Counted from the first letter of the stretch, positions 9,831 to 18,633 are shown. The stretch is 64,000 nucleotides of DNA from Paraclostridium tenue (GCF_015668515.1 NZ_JADPFO010000001.1:561425-625424), one strand, 5' to 3'. Notes: generated by a model not told the origin, from the letters alone. Made by a program: numbers and translations.

Positions 9831-10670
9831 ATGGAAGTTAAAATAGCTAAAAATGCAGGATTTTGCTTTGGAGTTAAGAGAGCTATGAAAATGGCTTGGG
9901 ATGAACTAGAAAAAAGCAATGATGGCATATACGCACTTGGTCCACTTATTCATAATAAACAAGCTGTCTTAAAATATGAAGAAAATGGTTTGAGAACTAT
10001 AAATGAAGTAAATGATGTTCCTACATCAAATCGTATGATTATAAGAAGTCATGGGGTAGGGGAGAGTGTTTATATAGAATCTGATAAAAAAGGATTAGAT
10101 GTTATAGATACTACTTGCCCATTTGTAAAAAAAATTCATGAAATAGCTAAAAATTATTATTCTAAAGGTTATAAAGTCATAGTTATAGGAGATTATAAGC
10201 ACCCAGAGGTTATAGGTATAAATGGATGGTGTAATAATGAAGCTATAATAATAAAGACTATTGAAGATTTAGAAAATGTTGAACTTGAAAAATCTAATAA
10301 ATATTGTATAGTAGCTCAAACTACTATACATGTGGATTTATATAATAAGATAGTAAAAGCTTTATCTGATAAGCTTGAAGAAGTTGTTTTTAATAATACA
10401 ATATGTTCTGCAACTAAGGTTAGACAAGAAGCTGCAAAAGAAATATCAAAAGAAGTTGATATGATGGTAGTTGTTGGAGGTAAACATAGTTCTAACACTC
10501 AAAAGTTAGTTCAAATATGCATGGAATATGTTCCAACTTTAGCTATAGAAACTGTGGATGAACTAAATGAAGAAGATTTTAAAAATTATAATACTATAGG
10601 ATTAACTGCTGGAGCTTCAACTCCAGATTGGATAATAGAAGAAGTTATAAATTATATAGAATCTTTATAG
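9831..10670 (+). CDS. ispH: 4-hydroxy-3-methylbut-2-enyl diphosphate reductase
   Basis: 279 residues. The three cluster-binding cysteines are visible: NAGFCFGV (C12), DTTCPFV (C96) and NTICSAT (about residue 190). IspH is the last enzyme of the MEP isoprenoid pathway, making IPP and DMAPP with a 4Fe-4S cluster. In many clostridia ispH is fused to a ribosomal S1 domain; here the protein ends at the IspH domain (GASTPDWIIEEV) and there is no S1 part. It is last in the operon and is followed by a bidirectional terminator. Confidence 0.95.
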   Translation: MEVKIAKNAGFCFGVKRAMKMAWDELEKSNDGIYALGPLIHNKQAVLKYEENGLRTINEVNDVPTSNRMIIRSHGVGESVYIESDKKGLDVIDTTCPFVKKIHEIAKNYYSKGYKVIVIGDYKHPEVIGINGWCNNEAIIIKTIEDLENVELEKSNKYCIVAQTTIHVDLYNKIVKALSDKLEEVVFNNTICSATKVRQEAAKEISKEVDMMVVVGGKHSSNTQKLVQICMEYVPTLAIETVDELNEEDFKNYNTIGLTAGASTPDWIIEEVINYIESL

Positions 10671-10678
10671 ATTTAAAT

Positions 10679-10712
10679 AAAAAATAGGTTACAATTGTAA
10701 CCTATTTTTTAT
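10679..10712. terminator. Bidirectional terminator between ispH and the aminopeptidase gene
   Basis: AAATAGGTTACAATTGTAACCTATTT palindromic hairpin flanked by A and T runs between convergent genes. Confidence 0.85.
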
Positions 10713-11935
10713 GCCCAATTTCCATTTTTAAAAATTTCTATTTCTTTGCCATCAGAAGTTACACCTATTATATTCATATCACTTGAGCCTATCATAAAAT
10801 CCTCATGAGTTATACTATCATTTATACCTAATTTATCCATATCTTCTTTAGGGATTTTACTACCATTTTTTATACTTGTTTTATATGCAGAACCTAAAGC
10901 TAAGTGACAAGATGCATTTTCATCATATAATGTAGTATAATAAATTATTTCTGTATTAGATATAGGGGAGTTATTTTCAACTAGTGCAACTTCACCTAAG
11001 TAGCACGAACCTTCGTCTAACTCTAATAATGATTTTAATGATTCATACCCCACTTTAGCAGTGTAATCCACAACCTTACCATCTTTAAATGTCAAAGTAA
11101 AATCATCTATAATAGTTCCGTTATATATAAATGGTTTTGTATTAGACACTATACCATTTACCTTATACTTATGAGGTAGAGTATAAACTTCTTCACTTGG
11201 AATATTTGCATTAAATTCTATACCATTGGGGTCGCTACTTGCGCCACCTGCCCAAATATGCCCTGCAGGTAATTCTATATGTAAATCAGTTTTAGCTGAT
11301 TTAAAATGCATAGATATAAAATTATTTTCATTTAAAAACTTAACTTTTTCATTAAGTTTATTATTATGTACCTCCCATTCTTTTATAGGATCATCTTTAT
11401 CTATTCTGGTGCATTTAAATATATAATCCCATAATTTGTTTACAGCTTCATCTTCATTTAAATCACTAAATACTTTAGATGCCCATTCTTTACTAGGCAC
11501 TGATACTATAGTCCATCTTATTTTATCAGTTATTATAGATTCTCTCCATAAAGGTATACTTTTACTATAGGCTTTACTAACTCTTTGCATTCTTGATGGA
11601 TCAACATCTTTAAATATTGTTGGATTAGATGAATCTATGTTTATAATACAAGCTCCTTGTTCTAGTAAATGATTATATTTTTCAATTTTCCACTTAGGAA
11701 ATTCATCAAATACCTCACTTGGAGCTTTTAAATATCTTATTAAAGAAGCTTCTTCATCATTCCATTCTATTTCAACATCCCTAGCACCTAATTCATAAGC
11801 TACATCTACGATTTTTCTAGCAAAGTCTTTACATGATATAGGTGTTCTCAAAAGAAGTATTTGTCCTTTTTGTAAATTCACTCCTGTTTCAACAGCTAAA
11901 CGCGCATATTTTTTTAATTTATTTTCAAAACTCAT
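10709..11935 (-). CDS. M29 family aminopeptidase (AmpS/PepS type)
   Basis: 408 residues from the ATG at 11935, which has GGAGG 5 bases upstream; the in-frame ATG at 11947 overlaps that site and is not used. It shows M29 thermophilic-aminopeptidase features: LEQGACIINIDSSNP, ELPAGHIWAGG, the FNANIPSEEVYTLPHK metal-site block with its Glu residues, and the HEDFMIGSSDMNI C-terminus. These are two-metal exopeptidases that remove N-terminal residues from peptides in the cytosol. Length is normal for the family. It stands alone between a terminator and a long intergenic region. Confidence 0.9.
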   Translation of the reverse strand: MSFENKLKKYARLAVETGVNLQKGQILLLRTPISCKDFARKIVDVAYELGARDVEIEWNDEEASLIRYLKAPSEVFDEFPKWKIEKYNHLLEQGACIINIDSSNPTIFKDVDPSRMQRVSKAYSKSIPLWRESIITDKIRWTIVSVPSKEWASKVFSDLNEDEAVNKLWDYIFKCTRIDKDDPIKEWEVHNNKLNEKVKFLNENNFISMHFKSAKTDLHIELPAGHIWAGGASSDPNGIEFNANIPSEEVYTLPHKYKVNGIVSNTKPFIYNGTIIDDFTLTFKDGKVVDYTAKVGYESLKSLLELDEGSCYLGEVALVENNSPISNTEIIYYTTLYDENASCHLALGSAYKTSIKNGSKIPKEDMDKLGINDSITHEDFMIGSSDMNIIGVTSDGKEIEIFKNGNWA

Positions 11936-12204
11936 AATAACCTCCACATATATTTATTAATTAAATTATATAACAATTTTTTGCAATATAGTTATTTTTT
12001 ATTACTATATAAAAAATAATAATTAATAGATTTACATAATTATATTATTTGAAATATTAATTAATAATTTTATATAAATAAGTAATAATTTCTTATATAA
12101 GGCTCTATACGACTTTTTATTATGGAATGATATATATTATTGTTTAAAATAAATAAATTCGTTAAAATCCAATATATTGAGTCAAATTTTTAAATAATCA
12201 TATA

Positions 12205-12216
12205 GAACATCTGTTC
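12205..12216. promoter_or_regulatory. Possible LexA box upstream of the CorA-like gene
   Basis: GAACATCTGTTC fits the Gram-positive LexA pattern GAACNNNNGTTC, like the boxes at lexA and recQ in this window. It lies 130 bp before the CorA start and no clear promoter overlaps it, so this is only a candidate. Confidence 0.35.
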
Positions 12217-12225
12217 TTTAGGTGA

Positions 12226-12272
12226 AATATACTTTATTAAAATAAATTATTTATATTTTAATAAAGTATATT
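12226..12272. repeat. Perfect 18-bp inverted repeat (hairpin)
   Basis: AATATACTTTATTAAAAT pairs exactly with its complement after an 11-base loop. No T-run follows, so it is not a standard terminator. It would lie in the 5' leader of the CorA-like mRNA or act as a DNA site. Confidence 0.6.
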
Positions 12273-12345
12273 ATTTAAAAGGTAATTGAATTAATAATTA
12301 AATTAATATACATAATATAATTATAATAATTTCGGGGGTGATTAA

Positions 12346-13302
12346 ATGAAAATATTAAACTTAAATACTCAAACATATTTAGAAAACTTTGAAGAAGATT
12401 TTTATAATCAAGATTTTTCTTATTTAATATTATCTGTTCCATATGAACTAAATAGAATTCAAGGAGTTTTAAATATAGATGACATGACATTTACAGATTG
12501 TCTTGATTTTGATGAAAATATAAAATTAGATTTATTTGATAATTATGATTTTTTAAGTTTAAACACTTTTGAGCTTAAAGATAACAAAGCAGTAATAAAA
12601 GAAATTAATATCTATTTAGCTGATAATTATATATTGGTAGTAGCAGAGAAAGATCATTTTATATATAATTATATGTTAAAATTGATGAAATCAAATTTTG
12701 TAATCAATAGTGAGTCAGATGTAGTTTTATTTAAAACAAACTATTTAATATTTAAAGAACTAATAGTAAATGAATTTGAAAATTTAGAAAAATTAGAAGA
12801 TATTATACTAGATATGGAAGATAAGATGTTAGAAGGAGTAAAAGATAAACACTTTCATCAAATAAGTTATATAAGAGGCTTAACTAGAACTGTAGTAAAA
12901 AACATAAGACCGCTTCTTTATATAGGAGATAGGATATTAAAAGAAAATATAAGATACTTAACATATACAGATATAAAAAAACATAATTTAGAAAATTTAC
13001 AAAGTATAGATTTTGGAATAGATAAACTTTATAATTTTGCTATTTCAACAAGAGAATTAGCTGATAAGCTTTTAGATATATATTCCTCACAAGTAGCTGA
13101 GAAAACTAATAGTTTAATAACCAAGTTAACTTTACTTACTGCTATTTCTGCTCCCTTAACTATAATAACAGGTATATATGGTATGAACTTTAAATTTATG
13201 CCTGAACTTGGATGGTATTTTGGATATCCGTTAGCATTAGGTGTTATGTTTTTAATTATGGTTATAAGTATACTGATATTCAAACTTAAAAAACTACTTT
13301 AA
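12346..13302 (+). CDS. CorA family divalent-cation transporter
   Basis: 318 residues. It has a long soluble N-terminal domain, a long helix (~190-260) and two C-terminal transmembrane helices, the first ending in the signature YGMNF (the GMN motif of the CorA pore), followed by a short periplasmic loop (KFMPELGW) and the last helix. CorA proteins are pentameric channels for Mg2+ or related metals. The ATG follows a GGGGTGATTAA site. It is monocistronic, with a weak hairpin and T-run after the stop. Confidence 0.88.
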   Translation: MKILNLNTQTYLENFEEDFYNQDFSYLILSVPYELNRIQGVLNIDDMTFTDCLDFDENIKLDLFDNYDFLSLNTFELKDNKAVIKEINIYLADNYILVVAEKDHFIYNYMLKLMKSNFVINSESDVVLFKTNYLIFKELIVNEFENLEKLEDIILDMEDKMLEGVKDKHFHQISYIRGLTRTVVKNIRPLLYIGDRILKENIRYLTYTDIKKHNLENLQSIDFGIDKLYNFAISTRELADKLLDIYSSQVAEKTNSLITKLTLLTAISAPLTIITGIYGMNFKFMPELGWYFGYPLALGVMFLIMVISILIFKLKKLL

Positions 13303-13316
13303 AATTAAGTTTTTTA
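13282..13316 (+). terminator. Weak terminator at the end of the CorA-like gene
   Basis: AAACTTAA pairs with TTAAGTTT, followed by a T run; the 5' arm lies in the last codons. Confidence 0.45.
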
Positions 13317-13390
13317 TTTGATATTAAAGTTATTATTATGTATTAGTTATTTTGATATAATATTAATACACTAATACATTGGAGGTAACT

Positions 13391-14212
13391 ATGTTTATAA
13401 AAACTAGAGATAATATAAACTTATATGTAAATAAAGTAGGTAATGGATATAGCTGTATATATATACATGGAGGTCCTGGTGCTTGGAGCAAGGATTTTGA
13501 AGTTTTTTGCAGTGATTATTTAAGCAATCATTTAAATATGGTTTATTTAGATCAAAGAGGTTGTGGTAGATCAGAAGGAACTATGTATTCTGATTATTCT
13601 ATAGATACTATAATAGAAGATATAGAAGATATTAGAAAAGAACTTAAAATAGATAAATGTATATTGCTTGCACATTCATTTGGAGGTATTATAGCTACTG
13701 AATACGCTTATAAATATAAACAGCATATAAAAGGGATTATACTTATGAATTGCACATTAGATCTGAAAGAATCTCTTAAAAGCCAAATAAATGAAGGTTG
13801 TAAACTTTTAGGTATTGATTCTATATATTATTGTGATAATTTAATAGAAGTCTGGAAAAAAATAGCTTTTAATCTTGTTAAAGAAAATAAGTATTATAAA
13901 TTACAGTATAAAGAATATGAAAACTTCCTTAAAGTAGAAGATATAGATAAGGGAATATTAAATACTAATATGTCTAACCAAGCTTTTAATAATGAAAGTT
14001 ATTTTTATGATTACAGAAATATTAGCAGTGAAATAGAAGTTCCTACCTTGATTATATGCGGAAATAAAGATTACGCTATTGGAATTAATCATTATAAAAC
14101 TTTTAATTTTAAAAATAGCATAGTTAAAATTATTAATGGTAAACATAATCCATATATAGAGGATACTTTTGAATTAGTTGATATTATTAAAAATTTTGCT
14201 TTATCTTTATAG
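13391..14212 (+). CDS. Alpha/beta hydrolase (proline iminopeptidase-like)
   Basis: 273 residues from the ATG at 13391, preceded by GGAGG at 13381-13385; the longer frame from TTG 13379 contains the binding site and is rejected. The IHGGPG oxyanion motif, the DQRGCGRSEG block, the nucleophile elbow AHSFGG (Ser) and the C-terminal GNKDY...GKHNPY (Asp/His) give a complete catalytic triad of the prolyl aminopeptidase/haloperoxidase type. The true substrate (peptide or ester) is unknown. It stands alone. Confidence 0.85.
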   Translation: MFIKTRDNINLYVNKVGNGYSCIYIHGGPGAWSKDFEVFCSDYLSNHLNMVYLDQRGCGRSEGTMYSDYSIDTIIEDIEDIRKELKIDKCILLAHSFGGIIATEYAYKYKQHIKGIILMNCTLDLKESLKSQINEGCKLLGIDSIYYCDNLIEVWKKIAFNLVKENKYYKLQYKEYENFLKVEDIDKGILNTNMSNQAFNNESYFYDYRNISSEIEVPTLIICGNKDYAIGINHYKTFNFKNSIVKIINGKHNPYIEDTFELVDIIKNFALSL

Positions 14213-14403
14213 TAAACAATAATTAATAGCCAAAGTTAAAATTAGACTCAATATAAGCTTTTTTAATGTAAAACAACAATTAGTTTACATAATTTTATTA
14301 TTTTATACATCTTTTAAAATTCAAAATGAGATTTTAGTGTAAACTCGTTAAAATAAAATATAAAACAATTTATGTATTAAATCGAATAAATATATAATAA
14401 ATT

Positions 14404-14450
14404 AAAATCCGACGCCTTAAAATGGAATTTAAGAGGTCGGATTTTTACGG
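14404..14450. terminator. Terminator at the 3' end of the integrase gene
   Basis: AAAATCCGAC...GTCGGATTTTT stem with T run on the + strand and A run on the other side; it serves the leftward integrase and possibly rightward reads from the hydrolase. Confidence 0.75.
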
Positions 14451-14452
14451 TT

Positions 14453-15568
14453 TTAACCTAAATTAAATAGTACTTCGGAAATTTTATCGCTAGCTTCTTT
14501 ATCCATTTCTTTGAGTACGTGAGAGTATATGTTAAGTGTTGTATTTATATTTGAATGACCAACCCTTTCAGAAATTACTCTTATAGGAACTTTAGAATTT
14601 ATAAGTAAAGTTACATGAGTATGACGCAAATCATGAAATCTTATATGCTTTAAATTATTATCTTTTAAAAATCTATTAAATTTTTTACTAAGTACATCTT
14701 GAGCTATAGGGTTTTCGTTTTTATCAAAGAAAAGTAAATTTAATTTGTTCTTTATTTTTCCTTGTAACTTCATTTCTATTTGTTCTTTTTTATAACTTTT
14801 CAAGCGATTCATTAGTTCATTTGGTGCTGAAATAGTTCTTGCTGAACTTTCAGTCTTAGGATCTTTTAATATAACTTCACCGTTGTTTCTCACTGTTATT
14901 TTTTCTATTGTAACAGTATTATTACTAAAATCGATATTATTCCATGTCAATCCTAATATCTCAGATATTCTAAGACCTAAACCGCTTGCTAAAAAAATAG
15001 GTAATTCTAAAGGAGTTCCATCACATTTTTCAAGAAGCTTATGCATATCATCTTGATTATATATATTATTTTTGAATTTTTTCACTCTAGGTATTTCTAT
15101 ATATTCAACTACATTTTCTCGTATAAGTTTTAATCTATATGCTTTTTTTATAGCAAGTTTTAATATATTTATATGTATTTTTAATGTCTGAGGGCTAAGT
15201 ATACCTACCAAGTCATCGACATAATTTTGTATATGTATAGGTTTTATATCTTCAATTTTATATCTTCCTAGCATAGGAATTATATATTTATTGCATATTC
15301 TAAGATAACAATTGTATGTGGTGATGGATATATTTACTTTATATTTTTCTAAAAAATCTTTTAAAAAAACTTCTAGTGTCATCGTATTTGGTAGCAATAA
15401 ATCATTGTTGTAAATGTTATCTTTTAGTTCTGTTAGCCTTTTAGATGCATCCCTTTTTTTATCGTATGAACCCATATTTTTCTGTATTTTTTTCTTAGTT
15501 TCTGGATCCTTATATTCTAAATAAACTATATAGTTTTTACTTCTTTTTCTTATAAATGCAAAACTCAT
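14453..15568 (-). CDS. Phage/ICE-type tyrosine integrase
   Basis: 371 residues from the ATG at 15568, which has GGAGGA just upstream (the longer frame to 15631 lacks a site). An N-terminal arm-binding domain (residues 1-60, SFAFIRKRSKNYIVYLEYKD) and SAM-like core-binding domain (~65-150) precede the catalytic domain with all expected residues: Arg in GLGLRISEI, Lys in DPKTESSART, His-Arg in HDLRHTH, His in VGHSN and Tyr in TTLNIYSHV. The gene is intact but no excisionase, relaxase or phage gene lies nearby, and both flanks look like ordinary chromosome. It may be a remnant, or the edge of an element lost by deletion. Confidence 0.9.
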   Translation of the reverse strand: MSFAFIRKRSKNYIVYLEYKDPETKKKIQKNMGSYDKKRDASKRLTELKDNIYNNDLLLPNTMTLEVFLKDFLEKYKVNISITTYNCYLRICNKYIIPMLGRYKIEDIKPIHIQNYVDDLVGILSPQTLKIHINILKLAIKKAYRLKLIRENVVEYIEIPRVKKFKNNIYNQDDMHKLLEKCDGTPLELPIFLASGLGLRISEILGLTWNNIDFSNNTVTIEKITVRNNGEVILKDPKTESSARTISAPNELMNRLKSYKKEQIEMKLQGKIKNKLNLLFFDKNENPIAQDVLSKKFNRFLKDNNLKHIRFHDLRHTHVTLLINSKVPIRVISERVGHSNINTTLNIYSHVLKEMDKEASDKISEVLFNLG

Positions 15569-15640
15569 CTCTTTCCTCCAATAAAATACATTATAGTATT
15601 TATTGTAACATAAAAATAAAATAAAAAACATTTAAATATC

Positions 15641-15735
15641 TGACATAAAACTGACATAAATATATTTTATATTGATAAAAACATTGAAATTACTATTTTT
15701 TAAAAATTTGACATAAAACTATATATTTTATGTCT
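15641..15735. repeat. GACATAAA repeats upstream of the integrase gene
   Basis: TGACATAAA occurs at 15641-15649, 15652-15660 and 15709-15717, with an inverted copy (TTTATGTC) at about 15728-15735. Short repeats of this kind beside an integrase gene resemble arm-type binding sites of an attachment region; this role is inferred. Confidence 0.5.
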
Positions 15736-15745
15736 TTAAATATAT

Positions 15746-15806
15746 AAAGGTATATCTAAGAAGTTATAATTTTTAAAATTATACTATATTCTTAAGATAT
15801 ACCTTT
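15746..15806 (-). terminator. Terminator of the DUF1540 gene
   Basis: A long interrupted stem (AAAGGTATATCT...AGATATACCTTT) lies immediately after the stop codon. Confidence 0.65.
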
Positions 15807-15811
15807 ACGGT

Positions 15812-16117
15812 TTACTTAACTAAAAAAGAGCAACAATTAGTTTGTTTATAATTTTCAGCTTCATTTCCAGATACAAATATATTGTCACATCTGCACTCTC
15901 TATTTTCATTATGAACGCAGTGAGTAACATTACACATTACATGCTCACATTCACTTTCTATATTACTTTTCATACTTTTATGTACACTGATAAATGTTGT
16001 ACAATAAACTTCTTTTAAATTATCAGGATGAGGACCATCAACTTTTATAGCCCCACTATGGCAATTTTCATTTTTATTATAACAGCATGTAGTTGCACTA
16101 CAGTTAATCTTTGGCAT
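15812..16117 (-). CDS. Cysteine-rich DUF1540 protein with two repeats
   Basis: 101 residues from the ATG at 16117, preceded by AAGGAG; the longer frame to 16171 adds an unlikely N-terminus. Two DUF1540 units are visible: CSATTCCYNKNENC...CTTF (residues ~5-40) and CNVTHCVHNENRECRC...CCSF (~63-98). Each has the CX4CX6C pattern with a DGPHPD or SGNEAEN middle. DUF1540 proteins are small, probably metal-binding, common in sporulating clostridia and without proven function. Monocistronic. Confidence 0.85.
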   Translation of the reverse strand: MPKINCSATTCCYNKNENCHSGAIKVDGPHPDNLKEVYCTTFISVHKSMKSNIESECEHVMCNVTHCVHNENRECRCDNIFVSGNEAENYKQTNCCSFLVK

Positions 16118-16282
16118 AATAAATTCACTCCTTATATTTTTATCGTTATTACTAGTATGTGCATAAATCAAATAAAAAATTGATAAAAATAAGTACTATT
16201 TTTAAGATATATATTTAGTGTCATGTAATGATGATTAACCATATATTATACTGTGACTAATATATAAAAGGAATGATAGACA

Positions 16283-17386
16283 TTGGAAAAAAATACGAAC
16301 CATTCATATATCAGTAGCAACCTTAAATTAGCTTTGGCTAAAAAATTTAACATGCATATATCTGAAATAACAAAAGAATTTTTAAGTACATTAACCGAAA
16401 TAGATTTACCTGGTAACAATATCAAAAATATAGAAGGGATAGAGTTTGCTAAAAATGCAAAATATATAAACCTTACAAGAAATAATATTTATGATGCTTC
16501 TTATTTAAGTAACCTTAAAAACTTAACGACGTTAGAACTAAACGAAAATAAAATAGAAGATATAAGCTTCTTAAAAAACCTTAAAAATCTAAAGAGTGTA
16601 GGATTAGAAAGTAATAATATAAAAGATATACCTAATCTAAAAAATAATATTAAATTAGATATGATTAACCTAGATAATAATACAATATTAAATTTATCAA
16701 ATTTAACTAATGATAATTTTAAAAATTCAACTATATTAGCTAGTGATCAAAATATTTTACTAGAACCTATAGAAATTGAATTTGGAAAAACTGTATTATT
16801 TTCATCTAAAGTAAAATGGGATGATGATACATTAGTATTTTTAGATAATATTCAAGTGAACGGAGATTACGATAGAGTACATACAGATGAGGTTCCATCT
16901 ATTTTGTATTCTATATCAGAAGTTTTTATAACAAATATAAAATCAGATTGTGTATTGAAAGCAGACTTTTATCATGAAGATATATCCAACACCCCACGAA
17001 TATTAAGCGGCACACTTATTCAACCTATTTATTTAACCAAAAATTCAAATGTAATAAATAAAAAGTATGAATTAAATAAAAAATTAGAAACTTCTCAAGT
17101 ACAAGGTTGTATCAAATTAGAAAATCCTAAAAATTCTAAAAAAATTAATAATTTATATATATTTAACAACAAGATAATAACTCTTATAAATGATAAGGGT
17201 GATACTTTATATACTACAACTAACGAAGTAGGAGAATATGTATTTAATGATGTACCTTTAGGTAAATACACATTGTTATTTCCTGTTTTATCTGATTATA
17301 ATTACACTTCAGCTAGCGTACATTCTTTAAACATAAAAAGTAAAGATAAGTATATAGTAAATGCATCAACTGAGTTTATAAATTGA
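16283..17386 (+). CDS. Leucine-rich repeat protein with C-terminal beta domain
   Basis: 367 residues, starting at TTG behind AAAGGAATG. After a short N-terminal helix, four to five 22-residue leucine-rich repeats (residues ~38-150; units like NLTTLELNENKIEDISFLKNL) of the internalin/SDS22 type are followed by a beta-rich region (~160-270) and a C-terminal carboxypeptidase-regulatory/prealbumin-like fold (~275-365, GEYVFNDVPLGKYTLLFP). There is no signal peptide, transmembrane helix or LPXTG anchor, which is odd for an internalin-like protein and suggests a cytoplasmic or non-classically placed protein. Function unknown. Confidence 0.8.
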   Translation: MEKNTNHSYISSNLKLALAKKFNMHISEITKEFLSTLTEIDLPGNNIKNIEGIEFAKNAKYINLTRNNIYDASYLSNLKNLTTLELNENKIEDISFLKNLKNLKSVGLESNNIKDIPNLKNNIKLDMINLDNNTILNLSNLTNDNFKNSTILASDQNILLEPIEIEFGKTVLFSSKVKWDDDTLVFLDNIQVNGDYDRVHTDEVPSILYSISEVFITNIKSDCVLKADFYHEDISNTPRILSGTLIQPIYLTKNSNVINKKYELNKKLETSQVQGCIKLENPKNSKKINNLYIFNNKIITLINDKGDTLYTTTNEVGEYVFNDVPLGKYTLLFPVLSDYNYTSASVHSLNIKSKDKYIVNASTEFIN

Positions 17387-17387
17387 C

Positions 17388-17418
17388 AGAGTAGTAGTTA
17401 ATTACTACTCTTTTTTTG
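17388..17418 (+). terminator. Terminator after the LRR gene
   Basis: AGAGTAGTAG/CTACTACTCT hairpin followed by seven Ts. Confidence 0.9.
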
Positions 17419-17574
17419 ACTTGCTTTGAAATATTAACCAAATATTAAATATTTTTGAAAAAATGTTAAGTTTTTTAAGAAAAAAGTTTGATTATATATA
17501 TTATGTAGGTATATAATATATATAAATTTGTTTTTTTACAAAAATTTTTATATAAACAGAAAGGATGTATTAAG

Positions 17575-17892
17575 ATGAAAGTTAAAGTTGCAGATACTGC
17601 TGTAAGTACTTTAAAAGATATTTTAGCTGACAATCAAGATAGACCTACAAACATAAGAGTTTATTTTGCAGGTGTTGGATGAGGCGGTCCATCATTTGGA
17701 CTTGCTCTGGATGAGCAAAACGGAGACGATTTAACATATGAAGTTGAAGGATTAAACTTCATAATGAGTAAAGAAGATCATACTAAGTATGGAGATATAG
17801 TTATAGAAGACACTGGATATGGCTTTAGAGTTGCACCTGAAAATCAAGCTGATGGTGGATGTGGCGGAGGATGCTCTGGCTGCGGACATTAA
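17575..17892 (+). CDS. HesB-like selenoprotein with in-frame TGA (Sec36)
   Basis: Read through the TGA at 17680-17682, this is a 105-residue protein. The ATG has AAAGGA upstream. The TGA lies in the context FAGVG-U-GGPSFGLALDE, where HesB/IscA-like proteins of this family carry Cys or Sec, and the frame continues without interruption to a TAA and a cysteine-rich tail (GGCGGGCSGCGH). A candidate bacterial SECIS hairpin follows at 17702-17718. HesB-like selenoproteins are known from anaerobes; the family is related to A-type Fe-S carriers, but their role is unsettled. An automatic caller would miss the gene or split it in two. A terminator follows and trmB comes next. Confidence 0.92.
17683..17718 (+). 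promoter_or_regulatory. Candidate bSECIS element
   Basis: Twenty bases after the TGA, TTGCTC (17702-17707) pairs with GAGCAA (17713-17718) around the loop TGGAT, which has a G at its second position as in the bacterial SECIS model. Spacing fits SelB-dependent recoding. Confidence 0.7.
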
Positions 17893-17902
17893 TAACTATT
17901 TT

Positions 17903-17938
17903 AAAGAGTATTGGTTATCCAATACTCTTTAATTTTGA
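17903..17938 (+). terminator. Terminator after the selenoprotein gene
   Basis: AAAGAGTATTGG-TTAT-CCAATACTCTTT hairpin with a T-rich tail. Confidence 0.85.
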
Positions 17939-17963
17939 ATAAAATAAATATTAGGAGTACATT

Positions 17964-18605
17964 ATGAGAAGACGTAAGAAAAAAGGAGCTGATACTAAAT
18001 TATTAAGTTATGATAATTTAGTTATAAAAGGTGATACATTGGATTTAAAGGGTAAATGGAATGAAAGATTTAAAAATAATAATCCCATACATGCTGAATT
18101 TGGAACTGGTAGAGGTAAATTTATAACTACTTTAGCTAAGCAAAATCCAAATATAAATTATATAGCAATGGAAATAAAAGAAGAAGTATTATTAAAAGCT
18201 GTAGAAAAAGCTGTTGATAATAAATTAGATAATATATTATTTATTTGGGGAGATGTAAATAAAATTCTAGATTATTTTGATAATAGCGAACTATGTAGAG
18301 TTTATGTTAATTTCTGTGATCCATGGCCAAAGAAAAGATGGTACAAAAGAAGATTAACTTATAGAGGATTTTTAGAAAATTATAAAACTATATTAAATGA
18401 ATCTGGAGAAATACATTTTAAAACAGATAATGAAAAACTGTTTGAATTCAGTCTAAACGAATTTTCAGAAGCTGATTTAAAACTTAAAAATATAACACTT
18501 GATTTAGCAAATAGTGATTATGAAGGAAATGTCACAACTGAATATGAAGATAAGTTTATGTCTTATGGTATGAAGATATATAGAGTAGAAGGTATAAAAA
18601 GATAA
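17964..18605 (+). CDS. trmB: tRNA (guanine-N7-)-methyltransferase
   Basis: 213 residues. The SAM-binding motif AEFGTGRGKF, then the NINYIAMEIKEE block and the family signature FCDPWPKKRWYKRRL (tRNA and SAM contacts), with TDNEKLFEFS near the end. It methylates G46 in the variable loop of tRNAs. Length is normal. It has AGGAG upstream of the ATG and a terminator overlapping the stop codon. Confidence 0.95.
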   Translation: MRRRKKKGADTKLLSYDNLVIKGDTLDLKGKWNERFKNNNPIHAEFGTGRGKFITTLAKQNPNINYIAMEIKEEVLLKAVEKAVDNKLDNILFIWGDVNKILDYFDNSELCRVYVNFCDPWPKKRWYKRRLTYRGFLENYKTILNESGEIHFKTDNEKLFEFSLNEFSEADLKLKNITLDLANSDYEGNVTTEYEDKFMSYGMKIYRVEGIKR

Positions 18606-18633
18606 AATGGAGTTAAAAAACTCCATTTTTTCT
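18603..18633. terminator. Bidirectional terminator between trmB and a small membrane protein gene
   Basis: AAAATGGAGTT/AACTCCATTTT hairpin with a T run; it overlaps the stop codons of both convergent genes. Confidence 0.85.

Larger units (their letters stand above)
11936..12345. other. 410-bp AT-rich intergenic region upstream of the CorA-like gene
   Basis: Divergent promoter region of the M29 peptidase (leftward) and the CorA-like gene (rightward). It holds a GAACNNNNGTTC palindrome at 12205-12216 and a perfect 18-bp inverted repeat at 12226-12243/12255-12272. No ORF with a ribosome binding site and no magnesium M-box riboswitch pattern was seen. Confidence 0.6.

Noticed and set aside
14213-14403. 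tRNA-type attachment site next to the integrase
   Set aside because: No tRNA cloverleaf or repeated tRNA end was found on either side.
15569-15631. Hydrophobic N-terminal extension of the integrase
   Set aside because: No ribosome binding site before it; GGAGGA precedes the ATG at 15568, and integrases lack such a membrane-like extension.
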